Positions 1-9,065 of a stretch of 64,000 bases of DNA are shown piece after piece; position 1 is the stretch's first letter; each line of letters begins with the position of its first letter. The notes below the pieces were generated by a model that saw nothing but the letters and a program-made list of their open reading frames with translations, was not told the DNA's origin and did no database searches. The position numbers and the translations under genes were made by a program. The stretch is from assembly GCF_002797435.1 (NCBI RefSeq), contig NZ_PGEN01000001.1:496001-560000 (forward strand), read 5' to 3'. The DNA comes from Sphingomonas koreensis. GTDB lineage: Bacteria > Pseudomonadota > Alphaproteobacteria > Sphingomonadales > Sphingomonadaceae.

Positions 1-990
1 GTATTTCTGGAACGCGGTGATCGAGGTGATGGTCGCCGCGCCCAGATCCCAGTCGGCCTGAAGCGAATAGGTCTGCTGGCTGGTGTTGGCGTAGGTGTCG
101 CTGTCCTCGTTGATCGTACGGTTGCTGCGCGACGCCTGGATCGGGCCGACAAGGCTCTGGAGCACCGGATTGACGATGCTGACCATCGTCGATCCGCAGC
201 ATACCGCATCCGTCTTGCGGTATTCGGCGCTCAGCAGGAAGTTGAGCGTCTCGGTCGCGTCCCATTCGAGCTTGCCGCGCACGCCCCAGCCGCTCGATCC
301 GTTGACCCAGCGATTGGTCCCGATGTTGCGGGTGATGCCGCGCACGTCATTGTAGTAGCCGGTGACGCGCGCTCGCAGCGTGCTCGACAACGGGCCCGAG
401 ACGGTGCCGCGTGCGCGGTACTCGCCATGCTCGGCGATCGTGAAGTCGCCGCTGGCGGTGAGGTCGCGCGCGGGCCGCGCGGTGGTCACGCTGATCACGC
501 CGGCCGATGCGTTCTTGCCGAACAGCGTCCCCTGCGGTCCGCGCAGGATCTCGACCCGCTCGATATCGGCAAGGTCGGAGAAACCCTGCGCCTGACGCAC
601 GGCGACGACGCCGTCGACCACGGTGGAGACCGAGGATTCGGTTCCCTGGCCAAACAGCGAAGTACCGATCCCGCGGATGCGGAAGCTGGTGTTGGTCGGG
701 TTGGCGCCCTGCTGGAAGCTCAATGACGGCACCGCCTGGACCAGCGAGTTCGTATCCGAAATCTGACGGTCGGCAAGCGCGTCGCCGGTAACCGCGGTCA
801 CCGCCAGCGGCACGTCGAGCAGGCGCTCGGCGCGCTTCTGCGCGGTCACGATGATCTCGCCGGTATCCTCGGGAGCAGGCGCCTCGGCCTGCGGCTCCGC
901 AGGGCCCTCCTGCGCATGTGCAGGCACCGCCAGCGAGACAGCGAGCGCAAAGGCGGACGCAACGACATGGAACTGGACTGAACGATTCAT
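1..990 (-). CDS. TonB-dependent receptor, 3' part outside window
   Basis: Outer-membrane TonB-dependent receptor; 330 codons are present and the frame is still open at base 1, so the C-terminal barrel is missing. Reading from ATG at 990 there is a signal peptide ending in AHA-QEG, a TonB-box-like stretch (GEIIVTAQKR) and a plug domain with the motifs FRIRGIGT and ERVEILRGPQGTLFGKN. A GGGAGG ribosome site lies at 995-1000, five bases before the ATG. It is the last gene of the sulfatase/gentisate island. It follows the maturase gene after 155 bases that contain a promoter-like TTGACA and a LacI-type palindrome, so it probably has its own LacI-controlled promoter. By context it should import the sulfated substrate of the island; the ligand cannot be read from the sequence. 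Confidence 0.9.
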   Translation of the reverse strand, partial: MNRSVQFHVVASAFALAVSLAVPAHAQEGPAEPQAEAPAPEDTGEIIVTAQKRAERLLDVPLAVTAVTGDALADRQISDTNSLVQAVPSLSFQQGANPTNTSFRIRGIGTSLFGQGTESSVSTVVDGVVAVRQAQGFSDLADIERVEILRGPQGTLFGKNASAGVISVTTARPARDLTASGDFTIAEHGEYRARGTVSGPLSSTLRARVTGYYNDVRGITRNIGTNRWVNGSSGWGVRGKLEWDATETLNFLLSAEYRKTDAVCCGSTMVSIVNPVLQSLVGPIQASRSNRTINEDSDTYANTSQQTYSLQADWDLGAATITSITAFQKY

Positions 991-1070
991 ACAACCTCCC
1001 CAAAATTATAGCTTTTGTGTGGCTCTGCCGGCCCTGGACGGAAGGCGAATCACTGCCCTGTCGTCCGCTT

Positions 1071-1084
1071 GTTTAACGCTAAAC
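1071..1084. promoter_or_regulatory. Candidate LacI-family operator before the TonB receptor
   Basis: GTTTAACGCTAAAC is a near-perfect 14-bp palindrome with the central C-G typical of LacI/PurR-family operators. It nearly matches the palindrome at 16203-16216 next to the lacI-type gene. It overlaps the expected -10 region of the receptor promoter, which fits repression. Confidence 0.7.
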
Positions 1085-1109
1085 TGATCGGTGACGGGAA
1101 CGTTGTCAA
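1080..1109 (-). promoter_or_regulatory. Candidate sigma-70 promoter for the TonB receptor
   Basis: On the minus strand a perfect TTGACA (-35, bases 1109-1104) is followed 17-18 bases later by CAGTTTA, a weak -10 that runs into the LacI-type operator. The same layout (TTGACA, 17 bases, then GAGTTA) is seen before the transporter gene at 16231-16259. Confidence 0.5.
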
Positions 1110-1145
1110 GCGGCAATGGACATGGCGATGTTCCCTGGGTTCCGG

Positions 1146-2123
1146 TTAGCCGCGAACGACGCAGCGAAAGCCGATATGCGTGGTGGTCGAATCCACCGGC
1201 TGCGGGTGGCGGGCAGCAGGCCGGTAGCGCTGGCAGTAATTCTCAGCGCACAGATGCGATCCGCCCTTCAGCACCTTGCGCGGGATGCGTATCCGGGGCG
1301 TGAAGGGGTCGTAGCTGTCACGCTCGCGCCCGCCGCGCGGATTGGGAATGGCGCAACAGGCCCCGGCCTGTTTCTTGACCGGCTTGCGGTCCGCCGCGCC
1401 CGGCACCGCGAACCAGTCCGACGTCCACTCCCAGACATTCCCGATCATGTCGTACAGGCCATAGCCGTTCGACGGATAGTGCCGTACAGGCGAGGTCCGC
1501 TCATACCCGTCGAGCAGCGTGTTGGCGTAGGGGAAGCGCCCCTGCCAGTAATTCGCCAGCATCGCGCCGCCGGGCGCGAGCTCGTCCCCCCAGGCATAGT
1601 CGCTGTCGGCGCCGCCGCGCGCGGCGAACTCCCATTCCGCCTCGGTCGGAAGCGACTTGCGCGCCCAGCGCGCATAGGCCTCCGCGTCCGCATAGGCGAC
1701 ATGGACCACCGGGTGATCGTCCAGCCCCTCGATCGAACTGTCCGGCCCCAGCGGGTGCCGCCAGTCCGCACCGGCCCGAAGCGTCCACCATTGCGAGAAA
1801 TCATCCATGTCGACCGGGCCGGCGGTCTTTTCGAACACCATTGAACCGGCCAGCGCCAGCGCCGGATCCAGCCCGGGATAATCGGCCGGATCCGGCGCAA
1901 TCTCGGCGAAGGTGAGGTGCCCGGTCGCATCCACGAAGCGGGCGAATTGCGCATTGGTCACCGGCGTCTCGTCGATCCAGAACGGATCGACCCGCACCGT
2001 GCGGACGGGCGCTTCCTCCGGATAGAAGCGCGCCGAGCCCATGCGGAAACGGCCGCCCTCGATATAGCGCATGCCGGCGAAATCGCGATCGTTGGCGGGT
2101 TCAGAACTCACGGTGTCGTTCAT
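1146..2123 (-). CDS. Formylglycine-generating enzyme (sulfatase maturase)
   Basis: SUMF1/FGE-family protein, 325 aa, that would oxidise the active-site cysteine of type I sulfatases to formylglycine. The family fold is seen from GMRYIEGGRFRMGS near the start through LPTEAEWEFAARGG and GNVWEWTSDWF to the C-terminal GGSHLCAENYCQRYRPAAR. The two catalytic, copper-binding cysteines of aerobic FGEs are both present (Cys292 and Cys297, spaced as in human Cys336/Cys341). The ATG at 2123 is preceded by GAGAAG; an upstream in-frame ATG at 2135 has no ribosome site. No signal peptide is visible, so it likely acts in the cytoplasm before export of the sulfatases. It directly follows five sulfatase genes, all with Cys-type active sites, so these are its natural clients. 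Confidence 0.93.
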   Translation of the reverse strand: MNDTVSSEPANDRDFAGMRYIEGGRFRMGSARFYPEEAPVRTVRVDPFWIDETPVTNAQFARFVDATGHLTFAEIAPDPADYPGLDPALALAGSMVFEKTAGPVDMDDFSQWWTLRAGADWRHPLGPDSSIEGLDDHPVVHVAYADAEAYARWARKSLPTEAEWEFAARGGADSDYAWGDELAPGGAMLANYWQGRFPYANTLLDGYERTSPVRHYPSNGYGLYDMIGNVWEWTSDWFAVPGAADRKPVKKQAGACCAIPNPRGGRERDSYDPFTPRIRIPRKVLKGGSHLCAENYCQRYRPAARHPQPVDSTTTHIGFRCVVRG

Positions 2124-2155
2124 GGAACTTCTCATAGCCGCATCGGTCGCCGGCG

Positions 2156-3925
2156 TCAGTTTCCTGTCGCCGGCGGCACTGCCTGCCGGTCCGGGCTGTC
2201 GTCGAAACGCTCGCGCGACCGGAACCGTGCCGGCATCTCGGCGAGCGGCGGATTGCTGTGCTTGCGCGCCTCGCTCCACCACAGCTTCTTCAGTTCCTCG
2301 ACCTTGGCGGGGTGGCGATCGGCGATGTCGTTCGCCTCGGCGAAGTCCGCCTCCGTGTCGAACAGCTGCCAGCGATCCTTGGCGAAGTCGATGCCCGGCT
2401 GATGGATCGCCACCGCCCGCCACTTTCCCTGCGTGATCGCGCGATTGCCGCGCAGCTCGAAATACTGGACGGTGCGCGCGCTCGGCGCCGCGGCGGAACG
2501 CAGCGTCGCAAGGATCGACTTGCCGGCAACCGGAATCTCCGCAACGCCGTTCAGGCTACGGGGGAAGCGCGTGCCCGCGGCCTGCGCGAGCGTCGGGGCG
2601 AGGTCGACGGTATCGACATATTGACGCCGGATCGCGCCGGAATCGCGAATGGTCCGCGGCCAGCTCACGATCAGCGGCGTGCGTACCCCGCCCAGATACG
2701 GCCAGACCTTGTAGCGCCGGAACGGGGTGACGCTCGTCATCGCCCAGGGGCGCGGATATTCCGCATTCGTCTTGTCGGTCCCGAGCTCGTCGAGCCGCGC
2801 CAGCATCTGCTCCGGCGTCAGCGTATTGGGGCGATAGAGCTTCTCGAAAAAGCCTTTCTGCCCCGCCTCGGACGCGCCGCCATTGTCGGACAGGAGCACG
2901 ATCAGCGTGTTGTCATACTGGCCCGTCGCCTTGAGATGCGCGACCAGCCGCCCGATCTGCTCGTCGGTATGGGTGAGGAAGCCGGCATAGGTCGCCATGA
3001 ACCGCGCGAACACCGTCTTCTCCGTGTCGGTGAGGTCCTCCCACCGCCGGTCCGATGGGCTTCGCGGCGCCAGCACCGTATTCGGCGGGACGATGCCGAT
3101 CTGCTTCATCTGCGCGAGCCGCTCATCGCGCATCGCGTCCCAGCCCTTTTCATACACGCCGCGATAGGCGTCGATGTAACGACGCGGCACCTGGATCGGC
3201 GAATGGCCGGCACCATAAGCGAGATAGACGAATCTGGGCTTCGCTCCCCTGCCCTGCTCCGGCGTCATCGCGGCGATCGCGCGGTCGGTGATATCGACCG
3301 AGAAGTGATAGCCCGTTGTCGTCGGCGTCGGGATCGTCCGGTTGCCCTCGATCAGCGCAGGCCGGTACTGATCGGTCCAGCCGAGGAAAAACCCATAGAA
3401 GCTGTCGAAGCCGCGCTGCAGCGGCCATGAGCCGTTGCGGCCGGGCGAGCCATCCTCGTCCTCCGGCGCCAGATGCCATTTGCCGAGACCATAGGTCCGG
3501 TAACCCGCCCGCTGGAGAACCTGCGCGATGGTCTGAGCGTTCTGCGGCAGCTCGCCACGGTCGCGGGTCAGATCGGCGGGATCGACCTTTGCCGCGGGCA
3601 GATCGGCCATCCGCACCGTCTGCGGATTGCGCCCGGTGAGCAGCGCAGCACGGGTCGGCGAGCAGACCGACTTGCTGTCGAAGCGGTTGTAGCGCAGTCC
3701 GTCGCGGGCAAGCTGATCGATCGCGGGCGTGCGGATCTCCCCGCCGAACGCGCCCAGGTCCGAAAAGCCGACATCGTCAAGCACGATCACCACGATGTTC
3801 GGCCGCGTGTCCTGCCGCTGGCGGGCGTCGGCGGCGGCGAGCGGCGTCAGTGCCGTGGCGGCAAACGCGATGAGTGTCAGGCAAGTACGGCGGCGGCCGT
3901 GGCCGGAAGATGTCATCATTGGCAT
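2156..3925 (-). CDS. Exported arylsulfatase-like sulfatase 1
   Basis: Type I sulfatase of 589 aa (alkaline phosphatase superfamily). After a basic N-terminus and hydrophobic signal segment (residues about 10-33) comes the metal-binding RPNIVVIVLDD, then the active-site motif CSPTRAALLTGR with Cys88 as the predicted formylglycine. Further family motifs are YGLGKWHL and LLSDNGG. Overall it looks like the AtsA-type arylsulfatases, but the substrate cannot be told. ATG 3925 is preceded by GGAGAGGA. It lies 11 bases after sulfatase 2 and 32 bases before the maturase gene, all on one strand, so it is part of the same operon. It should work in the periplasm or at the cell surface. Confidence 0.92.
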   Translation of the reverse strand: MPMMTSSGHGRRRTCLTLIAFAATALTPLAAADARQRQDTRPNIVVIVLDDVGFSDLGAFGGEIRTPAIDQLARDGLRYNRFDSKSVCSPTRAALLTGRNPQTVRMADLPAAKVDPADLTRDRGELPQNAQTIAQVLQRAGYRTYGLGKWHLAPEDEDGSPGRNGSWPLQRGFDSFYGFFLGWTDQYRPALIEGNRTIPTPTTTGYHFSVDITDRAIAAMTPEQGRGAKPRFVYLAYGAGHSPIQVPRRYIDAYRGVYEKGWDAMRDERLAQMKQIGIVPPNTVLAPRSPSDRRWEDLTDTEKTVFARFMATYAGFLTHTDEQIGRLVAHLKATGQYDNTLIVLLSDNGGASEAGQKGFFEKLYRPNTLTPEQMLARLDELGTDKTNAEYPRPWAMTSVTPFRRYKVWPYLGGVRTPLIVSWPRTIRDSGAIRRQYVDTVDLAPTLAQAAGTRFPRSLNGVAEIPVAGKSILATLRSAAAPSARTVQYFELRGNRAITQGKWRAVAIHQPGIDFAKDRWQLFDTEADFAEANDIADRHPAKVEELKKLWWSEARKHSNPPLAEMPARFRSRERFDDSPDRQAVPPATGN

Positions 3926-3936
3926 TTCCTCTCCGC

Positions 3937-5847
3937 TCAATTCCGTCCCGGCGCCGCGCCGCCCGGGCCGCCCAGACGCTGCCGCATCCGCTCCAGTTCG
4001 AAGATCGGCGTAGCGGGCGTGTAGCTGCCGGTCAGCACCGCCTCCAGATACCGGCCCGCCGAACGGACATAGTCCTGGTCCTGCTCGATCCGCGCCGCAC
4101 GGCGAACCGTGTCGAGCACCGCCTTCGCCGCCTCGCCGGTGAAGGTCAGCGCGTTGATCGCCTGGAGTTGGACCTGCCACGACGGCGGCGCGTCGATGAT
4201 CCCGGCGAGCAGGCGCACGCCCTCTTCGTCACCCAGCCGCGCGGCCGCCTCCGCAGCGACGATGCGGACATGCGGCGAGGGATCGCTGCGCATGATCGTC
4301 TGCAACGCCGCCAATTCGCTTCGCGCCGCCTCGCCCCGGATCAGCATCCCCGTCGCCGCCCAGTAGCGCAGCACCGGCACCGGACTGGCGAGATGCGCGC
4401 GCAGCATAGTTAGGCGCGCCGCTCCGCCACCGGCGGCCGCCTCCGCCAGCGCCATCACCGCCTTCAGCGGATAGACGGCGGGATTGCGGCTCTCGACATA
4501 GCCCTCGCCGGCCATCCCCTCGGGCAGGAAGCCGTTGTCGTGGATCGCGAGCATGTGAGCATCGAGCGCGCTGCGCATCGACTTGAGGATACGCGCCGCG
4601 GCGGGATCGCCGGCGCGGTTCGCGATCTGGTGCGGGTCGCTGCGCAAGTCGTAGAGTTCCTCGAACGGCTTTGTTTCGAAGAACCGCCGCTGCGCGGCGT
4701 TCAACCCGCCCGCGCGATACGCCGCTTCCCAGTCCTGATACCCGCTGGCCTGCCATTCATAGGCCTGATGCTGGCCCCAGGGCCGGTGCGGCATATAGTT
4801 GCGGATGTAGCGCCAGCGGCCATCGGTGACGGTACGCGAAAAGTCGATCCGCTCGTCCATCCGGTTGCGCATGCCGAACGCCAGGCGCTGCGGCGCGCCG
4901 ACGCGCTTGCCGAGCAGCGGACGGCCGCGCATCTGCGGCGGCTGCGCGGCGCCGGCGATCGACAGGACGGTGGGCGCAAGATCGATGAACGACACCGGGC
5001 TGTCGATCACGCTGCCGGGTTTCGCCGGCATCAGGTGCTGCCATTTGGGCGGCACATGGATGATCAGCTCGCAGCGCAGCCCCTCGTCATAGCAATAGCG
5101 TTTGGAGCGCGGCAGCACCCCGCCATTGTCCGAATAGTGGAAGACGATCGTGTCCTCGGCCAGCCCGTCCGCCTCGAGATCGGCGAGGCGTTGTGCCAGC
5201 TGGCCATCCATTTTCTCGATCAGGTTGTAGTAGCTGGCGAAGTCCTGCCGGATTCCCGGCGTGTCGGGCAGATAGGGCGGCAGCGTCACCCTGTCCGGCG
5301 TCACCCGGCCGGACGTCGGCTTGAACAGCTGCGATTCGTGCGTGGTCTCGTAGTTGAACACCGCCATGAACGGCTTGCCCGCCGGCCGCTTGCGCCAATG
5401 GCCCTGCGGCCCCTGCACGTCCCAGATCGCCTTGGGATCGACGTCGCAATTATAGTCGGTCTTGCTGGCATTGGTGCAGAAATAGCCCGCGGCCCGCATC
5501 AGCTCGGGATAGGTGCGGAAACCTTCGGGCAGTCTGGCGTTGGCGCGCATCTGGTTCGCGGGCGCGCAGCTCTCGGGATAGATGCCGGTCAGGATCGCGA
5601 AGCGCGACGGCGCGCAGACCGGCGCGTTGGAATAGACGTTGCGATAGACCACGCCCTTGCGCGCCAGCGCGTCGATCGCCGGCGTATGCGCGAGCCGGTC
5701 GCCATAGGCGCCGATCAGCGGGTTGTTGTCCTCGCTGACCAGCCACAGGATGTTCGGCCGATCGCCCGGCGCGGCGGCGGCGCGCGTGGCAAGGGTCGCG
5801 GCGGCGGCGAGGCCGATCACCCCGCGGCGGTTGATCCCCCGGCTCAT
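3937..5847 (-). CDS. Exported sulfatase 2 with C-terminal HEAT-like region
   Basis: Type I sulfatase of 636 aa, with resemblance to heparan N-sulfatase (sulfamidase)-like enzymes. The N-terminus has a twin-arginine (NRRGVIGL) before a hydrophobic stretch, so export may be by Tat. The active-site motif is CAPSRFAILTG with Cys78 as predicted formylglycine; HYSDNGG and a following YDEGLRCELIIHVP segment match the sulfamidase-like group. The last 150 residues or so (after about 480) are not sulfatase: they look like two to three alpha-helical HEAT-type repeats (RYWAATGML, VRIVAAEAAARLGDEEGV, QLQAINALTFTGEAAKAV). The start codon overlaps the stop of sulfatase 3 as ATGA, so the two are translationally coupled. 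Confidence 0.9.
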   Translation of the reverse strand: MSRGINRRGVIGLAAAATLATRAAAAPGDRPNILWLVSEDNNPLIGAYGDRLAHTPAIDALARKGVVYRNVYSNAPVCAPSRFAILTGIYPESCAPANQMRANARLPEGFRTYPELMRAAGYFCTNASKTDYNCDVDPKAIWDVQGPQGHWRKRPAGKPFMAVFNYETTHESQLFKPTSGRVTPDRVTLPPYLPDTPGIRQDFASYYNLIEKMDGQLAQRLADLEADGLAEDTIVFHYSDNGGVLPRSKRYCYDEGLRCELIIHVPPKWQHLMPAKPGSVIDSPVSFIDLAPTVLSIAGAAQPPQMRGRPLLGKRVGAPQRLAFGMRNRMDERIDFSRTVTDGRWRYIRNYMPHRPWGQHQAYEWQASGYQDWEAAYRAGGLNAAQRRFFETKPFEELYDLRSDPHQIANRAGDPAAARILKSMRSALDAHMLAIHDNGFLPEGMAGEGYVESRNPAVYPLKAVMALAEAAAGGGAARLTMLRAHLASPVPVLRYWAATGMLIRGEAARSELAALQTIMRSDPSPHVRIVAAEAAARLGDEEGVRLLAGIIDAPPSWQVQLQAINALTFTGEAAKAVLDTVRRAARIEQDQDYVRSAGRYLEAVLTGSYTPATPIFELERMRQRLGGPGGAAPGRN

Positions 5848-7553
5848 TTCTCGTCCAGCCGCTCTTGGCCCAGCCGCGCCACCGGCATGAACGGGCGGCC
5901 TTCCGCCTTCGCCTTCTGCTTGGCCGGGCTGTCGGGGAGGATGTCGTCGAGCCGGTCGGCGCGATTGGGCTCGACCAGCCATTCGTCGGGGAATGGCGCG
6001 GCGCCGGGACCGGTCCGGCTCCTGCGCACGCTGCCGATCGCAAGCCGCTGGCCATAGGGGATGGTATGCCGCCCCTCGCGATCGGCGAGTTGCGCGAACA
6101 GCGCCTTGCGCAGCTCGATCTTGCGCTCGAGATAGGCCGGGTCGTTGATCAGGTTGTTGCGCTCGTCCGGATCGCGGGCAAGGTCGTAGAGCTCGTCGGT
6201 GTCGTAGACGCCGTAATATTGGATATACTTCATGTCGCCGCGCTGGATCGCGAACGTCCCCGGCGTCATCGGGAAGCTCCATTCCCAATAATATTCGTAG
6301 ACGAAGTCCTGCGGCGTCCAGTCCTTCGCGGCGAGCTTGCCGGTGATCAGCGGAAGCGCGCTCTTGCCCTCGAAATTGGCGGGACGCTGGACGCCCGCGA
6401 GGTCGAGGAAGGTCGGCGCATAGTCGAGGTTGCGGATCCGGCCCGGATTGGTCGCGCCCGCGGGCACGCTGCCCGGCTGCCATACCAGCAACGGCACCCG
6501 CACCGATCCCTGATAGGCGTTGCGCTTGTCGATCAGCCCGTGATCGCCGATCAGGAAGCCGTTGTCGGACGTGAACACGACCATCGTGTCACGGTCGAGC
6601 TTGTTCTTCCTGAGATAGTCGAAGATGCGCCCCAGGCTGTCGTCCACCGCCGACAGGGTGGCGTAGTAATAGCGCAGATACTCCGTCATCTTCATGTCGG
6701 AGTTGTAGAAGAAATCGATCCCGTGCCAGGTGTTGCGCTGGTTATGGACCCACATCGGCTTGCCGCGGCGGTTCTCGGGCGTGTCCGCGGCGGTGTCGGG
6801 GATCGCGAACGTCACCTTGTCATACTGGCCGCGATGGCGCGGCGCGGGCAGCGGGTCCGAATGCACCGCCTTGTGGCTGAGATAGAGGAAGAAGGGCTTG
6901 GACTGGTCGCGCTCCTTGTCCAGCCAGTTCATCGCATAATCGGTGAGCTCGTCCGTGATATAGCCCGCCTGCGGAACCGGCTTGCCATCGACGTTGAGCA
7001 TGTTGCGCTTGCCCGCCGCAGCGGCTGCCGCCGGGATGCCGGTGGTCGGGAAATAGGCGCCCTGCCCGCGAAAGCTCACCCACTTGTCGAAGCCGGGGCG
7101 CGGATTGTCGTCGTCATTCCCCATATGCCATTTGCCGATGAACGACGTCTGGTAGCCGGCCTTTTGCAGCAGCGCGGGGAAGAAGGTCAGTCCCGCCTCC
7201 GACGAATGGTTGTTGTCGACGATGCGGTGATTGCGCGCGGTCTCGCCGGTCAGGATCGTCGCCCGGCTGGGCGAGCACAGCGCGGAGGTGACCACGGTGT
7301 TCGGGAAATAGGTGCCCTCGCGCGCCATGCGGTCGATATTGGGCGTCCGCAGCTGGGGCTGGAGGAAGCCCAGGCCGTCGTAGCGCAGGTCGTCGACGAT
7401 CACGAAGATCACGTTCTTCGGCTTGGCTGCGACGGGCACTGCGTCCTTGGCAGGGGCCTTGGCCGGTGCGGACGCCTCCCGCGCGGGGAGCGGCGCAGCG
7501 ACGCTCGCGAGACCAAGGGCGGCGCATAACAGGCTGACGCGGATACGGGACAT
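5844..7553 (-). CDS. Exported sulfatase 3, N-acetylglucosamine-6-sulfatase-like
   Basis: Type I sulfatase of 569 aa. Residues 1-24 form a signal peptide, followed by a short Ala/Pro/Lys linker. NVIFVIVDDLRYD binds metal, and LCSPSRATILTGE is the active site with Cys93 as the predicted formylglycine. The segments SFIGKWHMGNDDDNPRPGFD and TSDNGFLIGDHGLIDKR are typical of the group containing N-acetylglucosamine-6-sulfatases and related arylsulfatases; the true substrate is open. ATG 7553 has GGAGAG six bases upstream. It lies 46 bases after sulfatase 4 and overlaps sulfatase 2 by four bases. Confidence 0.9.
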   Translation of the reverse strand: MSRIRVSLLCAALGLASVAAPLPAREASAPAKAPAKDAVPVAAKPKNVIFVIVDDLRYDGLGFLQPQLRTPNIDRMAREGTYFPNTVVTSALCSPSRATILTGETARNHRIVDNNHSSEAGLTFFPALLQKAGYQTSFIGKWHMGNDDDNPRPGFDKWVSFRGQGAYFPTTGIPAAAAAAGKRNMLNVDGKPVPQAGYITDELTDYAMNWLDKERDQSKPFFLYLSHKAVHSDPLPAPRHRGQYDKVTFAIPDTAADTPENRRGKPMWVHNQRNTWHGIDFFYNSDMKMTEYLRYYYATLSAVDDSLGRIFDYLRKNKLDRDTMVVFTSDNGFLIGDHGLIDKRNAYQGSVRVPLLVWQPGSVPAGATNPGRIRNLDYAPTFLDLAGVQRPANFEGKSALPLITGKLAAKDWTPQDFVYEYYWEWSFPMTPGTFAIQRGDMKYIQYYGVYDTDELYDLARDPDERNNLINDPAYLERKIELRKALFAQLADREGRHTIPYGQRLAIGSVRRSRTGPGAAPFPDEWLVEPNRADRLDDILPDSPAKQKAKAEGRPFMPVARLGQERLDEK

Positions 7554-7599
7554 TACAGCTCTCCAGTTCGTCCGGCCGTGCGATCTTGAACCTGCACGG

Positions 7600-9033
7600 T
7601 CAGGAATCCTCACCCATGGCGCCGGTGGATGGCGCACATCCCGCCTCGATCGCGGGAAGCTTGGGATCGCGCGACGGCCGGTTGACGCACATCGGGAAGC
7701 GCTCCTTGCTGAACGGGACGTCCGGCGTCTCGCGCAGGATCTTCTCGAACGCGGCGCGGCGGGCGCGGTCCGCCCCCGTCATGCGCTCCGCAGGAATCTC
7801 GGTCTCAACGCCGCGCGCCGGGTCCAGCGCGACGAAACGCCCGTCGGCATAGAGCTTGTGCGCGGCGTCGAACACGAAGCGCGCCGGGCGCGCCACCCAA
7901 TGCGGGTCGTAGTGCATGAAGATCGAGTCGCGGACGCCCGGCGCCTTGCCGGTGATCACCGTCGCCTGGCTGACGCCGTCGCTGCTGCCGGGCTTCAGCT
8001 TCACCCCGGCGAATTCGGCGAAGGTCGGGACGAAGTCGAGAAAGTCGAACAGGGCGGATGTGACGCCGCCCGCGGCCACGCGGCCCGGCGCGCGGACGAT
8101 CAGCGGCACATGCGTTCCCGTCAGCGTGGGCAGCCCCTTGCCGCCGCGCACATCGGTACCGTTGCGCGTGCTCGTGATCTTGCGATTGGTGCCGTTGTCG
8201 GCGGTGAACACGACGATCGTATTCTCGTCGAGTCCCAGCTCCTTGAGCCTGGCAAGCAACGCCCCGACCTGTGCGTCCATATAGGTCATCATGCCGGCGA
8301 ACCGGTCCTTGTCGCCCTTGCTCGCCATCGACGCCGGCGTCGGAACGAAGGGATCGTGCACCAGCGCCATCGGATAGTAGAGAAAGAAGCGCCGGTCCTT
8401 GTGCCGCTCGATGAAATCGAGCGCGAATGCCTGGTCGCGATCGGGGCCGAAGCCTTCCTCGTCGATCCGCGTCTTGCCGTTGATCACGCGGGTCGGCCCC
8501 CAATAGCGCGATCCCTTGGCGTCGAGCGCCTTGAGTTGCCACAGCGCGCTTTCCTCGAACCCGGCCTGCTCGGGGCTAATGCCTTTGCGCCCGTCGAACC
8601 CGTTGCCCGAAAGCTGCCACTTGCCGACGATCCCCGTCGCATAGCCCGCATCCTTCAGCATATTGCCGAAGGTCCGCTGGCCGGGCGCCAGATAGGCGAA
8701 CGCCTCGTAATTCCGGTGGTTCTCGATTCCGGTCATCAGCCGGGTGCGCGATGGCGAGCAAAGCGGCGTCGCATGCGCATTGTCGAAGCGCAGCCCCTCG
8801 CGCGCCATCCGATCCAGACTGGGGGTGAAATACTCGCCGCCATAAGCGTTGACCGTCTCGACGCCCATGTCGTCGGCCAGGATCAGGATGATGTTGGGCC
8901 GCTTGTCGCTGCGCGGCGCCTGCTGCGTGCCGGGGGCGTCGCTCTGCGCCTGCACCGCCGGCGCCGCGAGGGCGGCCGCGACGGCGGCAAAAAGCGCGGC
9001 CTTGATCTTCATGCGTCGTTGCTTCGCAGCCAT
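7600..9033 (-). CDS. Exported sulfatase 4, arylsulfatase-like
   Basis: Type I sulfatase of 477 aa, the shortest of the five. The start at ATG 9033 has AAGGA eight bases upstream; an internal ATG at 9012 would give a cleaner signal peptide (MKIKAALFAAVAAALAAPA). RPNIILILADDMG and LCSPSRTRLMTG (Cys92 predicted formylglycine) are clear, as are GIVGKWQLSGNG and FTADNGTN. In the segment GKWQL the usual histidine of GKWHLG is replaced by Gln, which may point to a distinct substrate group. It lies 32 bases after sulfatase 5. It ends with a C-terminal segment rich in Pro/Arg after the conserved domain, without known function. Confidence 0.9.
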   Translation of the reverse strand: MAAKQRRMKIKAALFAAVAAALAAPAVQAQSDAPGTQQAPRSDKRPNIILILADDMGVETVNAYGGEYFTPSLDRMAREGLRFDNAHATPLCSPSRTRLMTGIENHRNYEAFAYLAPGQRTFGNMLKDAGYATGIVGKWQLSGNGFDGRKGISPEQAGFEESALWQLKALDAKGSRYWGPTRVINGKTRIDEEGFGPDRDQAFALDFIERHKDRRFFLYYPMALVHDPFVPTPASMASKGDKDRFAGMMTYMDAQVGALLARLKELGLDENTIVVFTADNGTNRKITSTRNGTDVRGGKGLPTLTGTHVPLIVRAPGRVAAGGVTSALFDFLDFVPTFAEFAGVKLKPGSSDGVSQATVITGKAPGVRDSIFMHYDPHWVARPARFVFDAAHKLYADGRFVALDPARGVETEIPAERMTGADRARRAAFEKILRETPDVPFSKERFPMCVNRPSRDPKLPAIEAGCAPSTGAMGEDS

Positions 9034-9065
9034 CGGTCAATCCTTCGCGGCGTCGTTCCGGGAAA

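Noticed and set aside
347-1003. Minus-strand open frame of 218 codons at the TonB receptor
   Set aside because: Out of frame with the receptor, and Arg/Cys/Gly-rich. The frame from ATG 990 gives a signal peptide, TonB box and plug.
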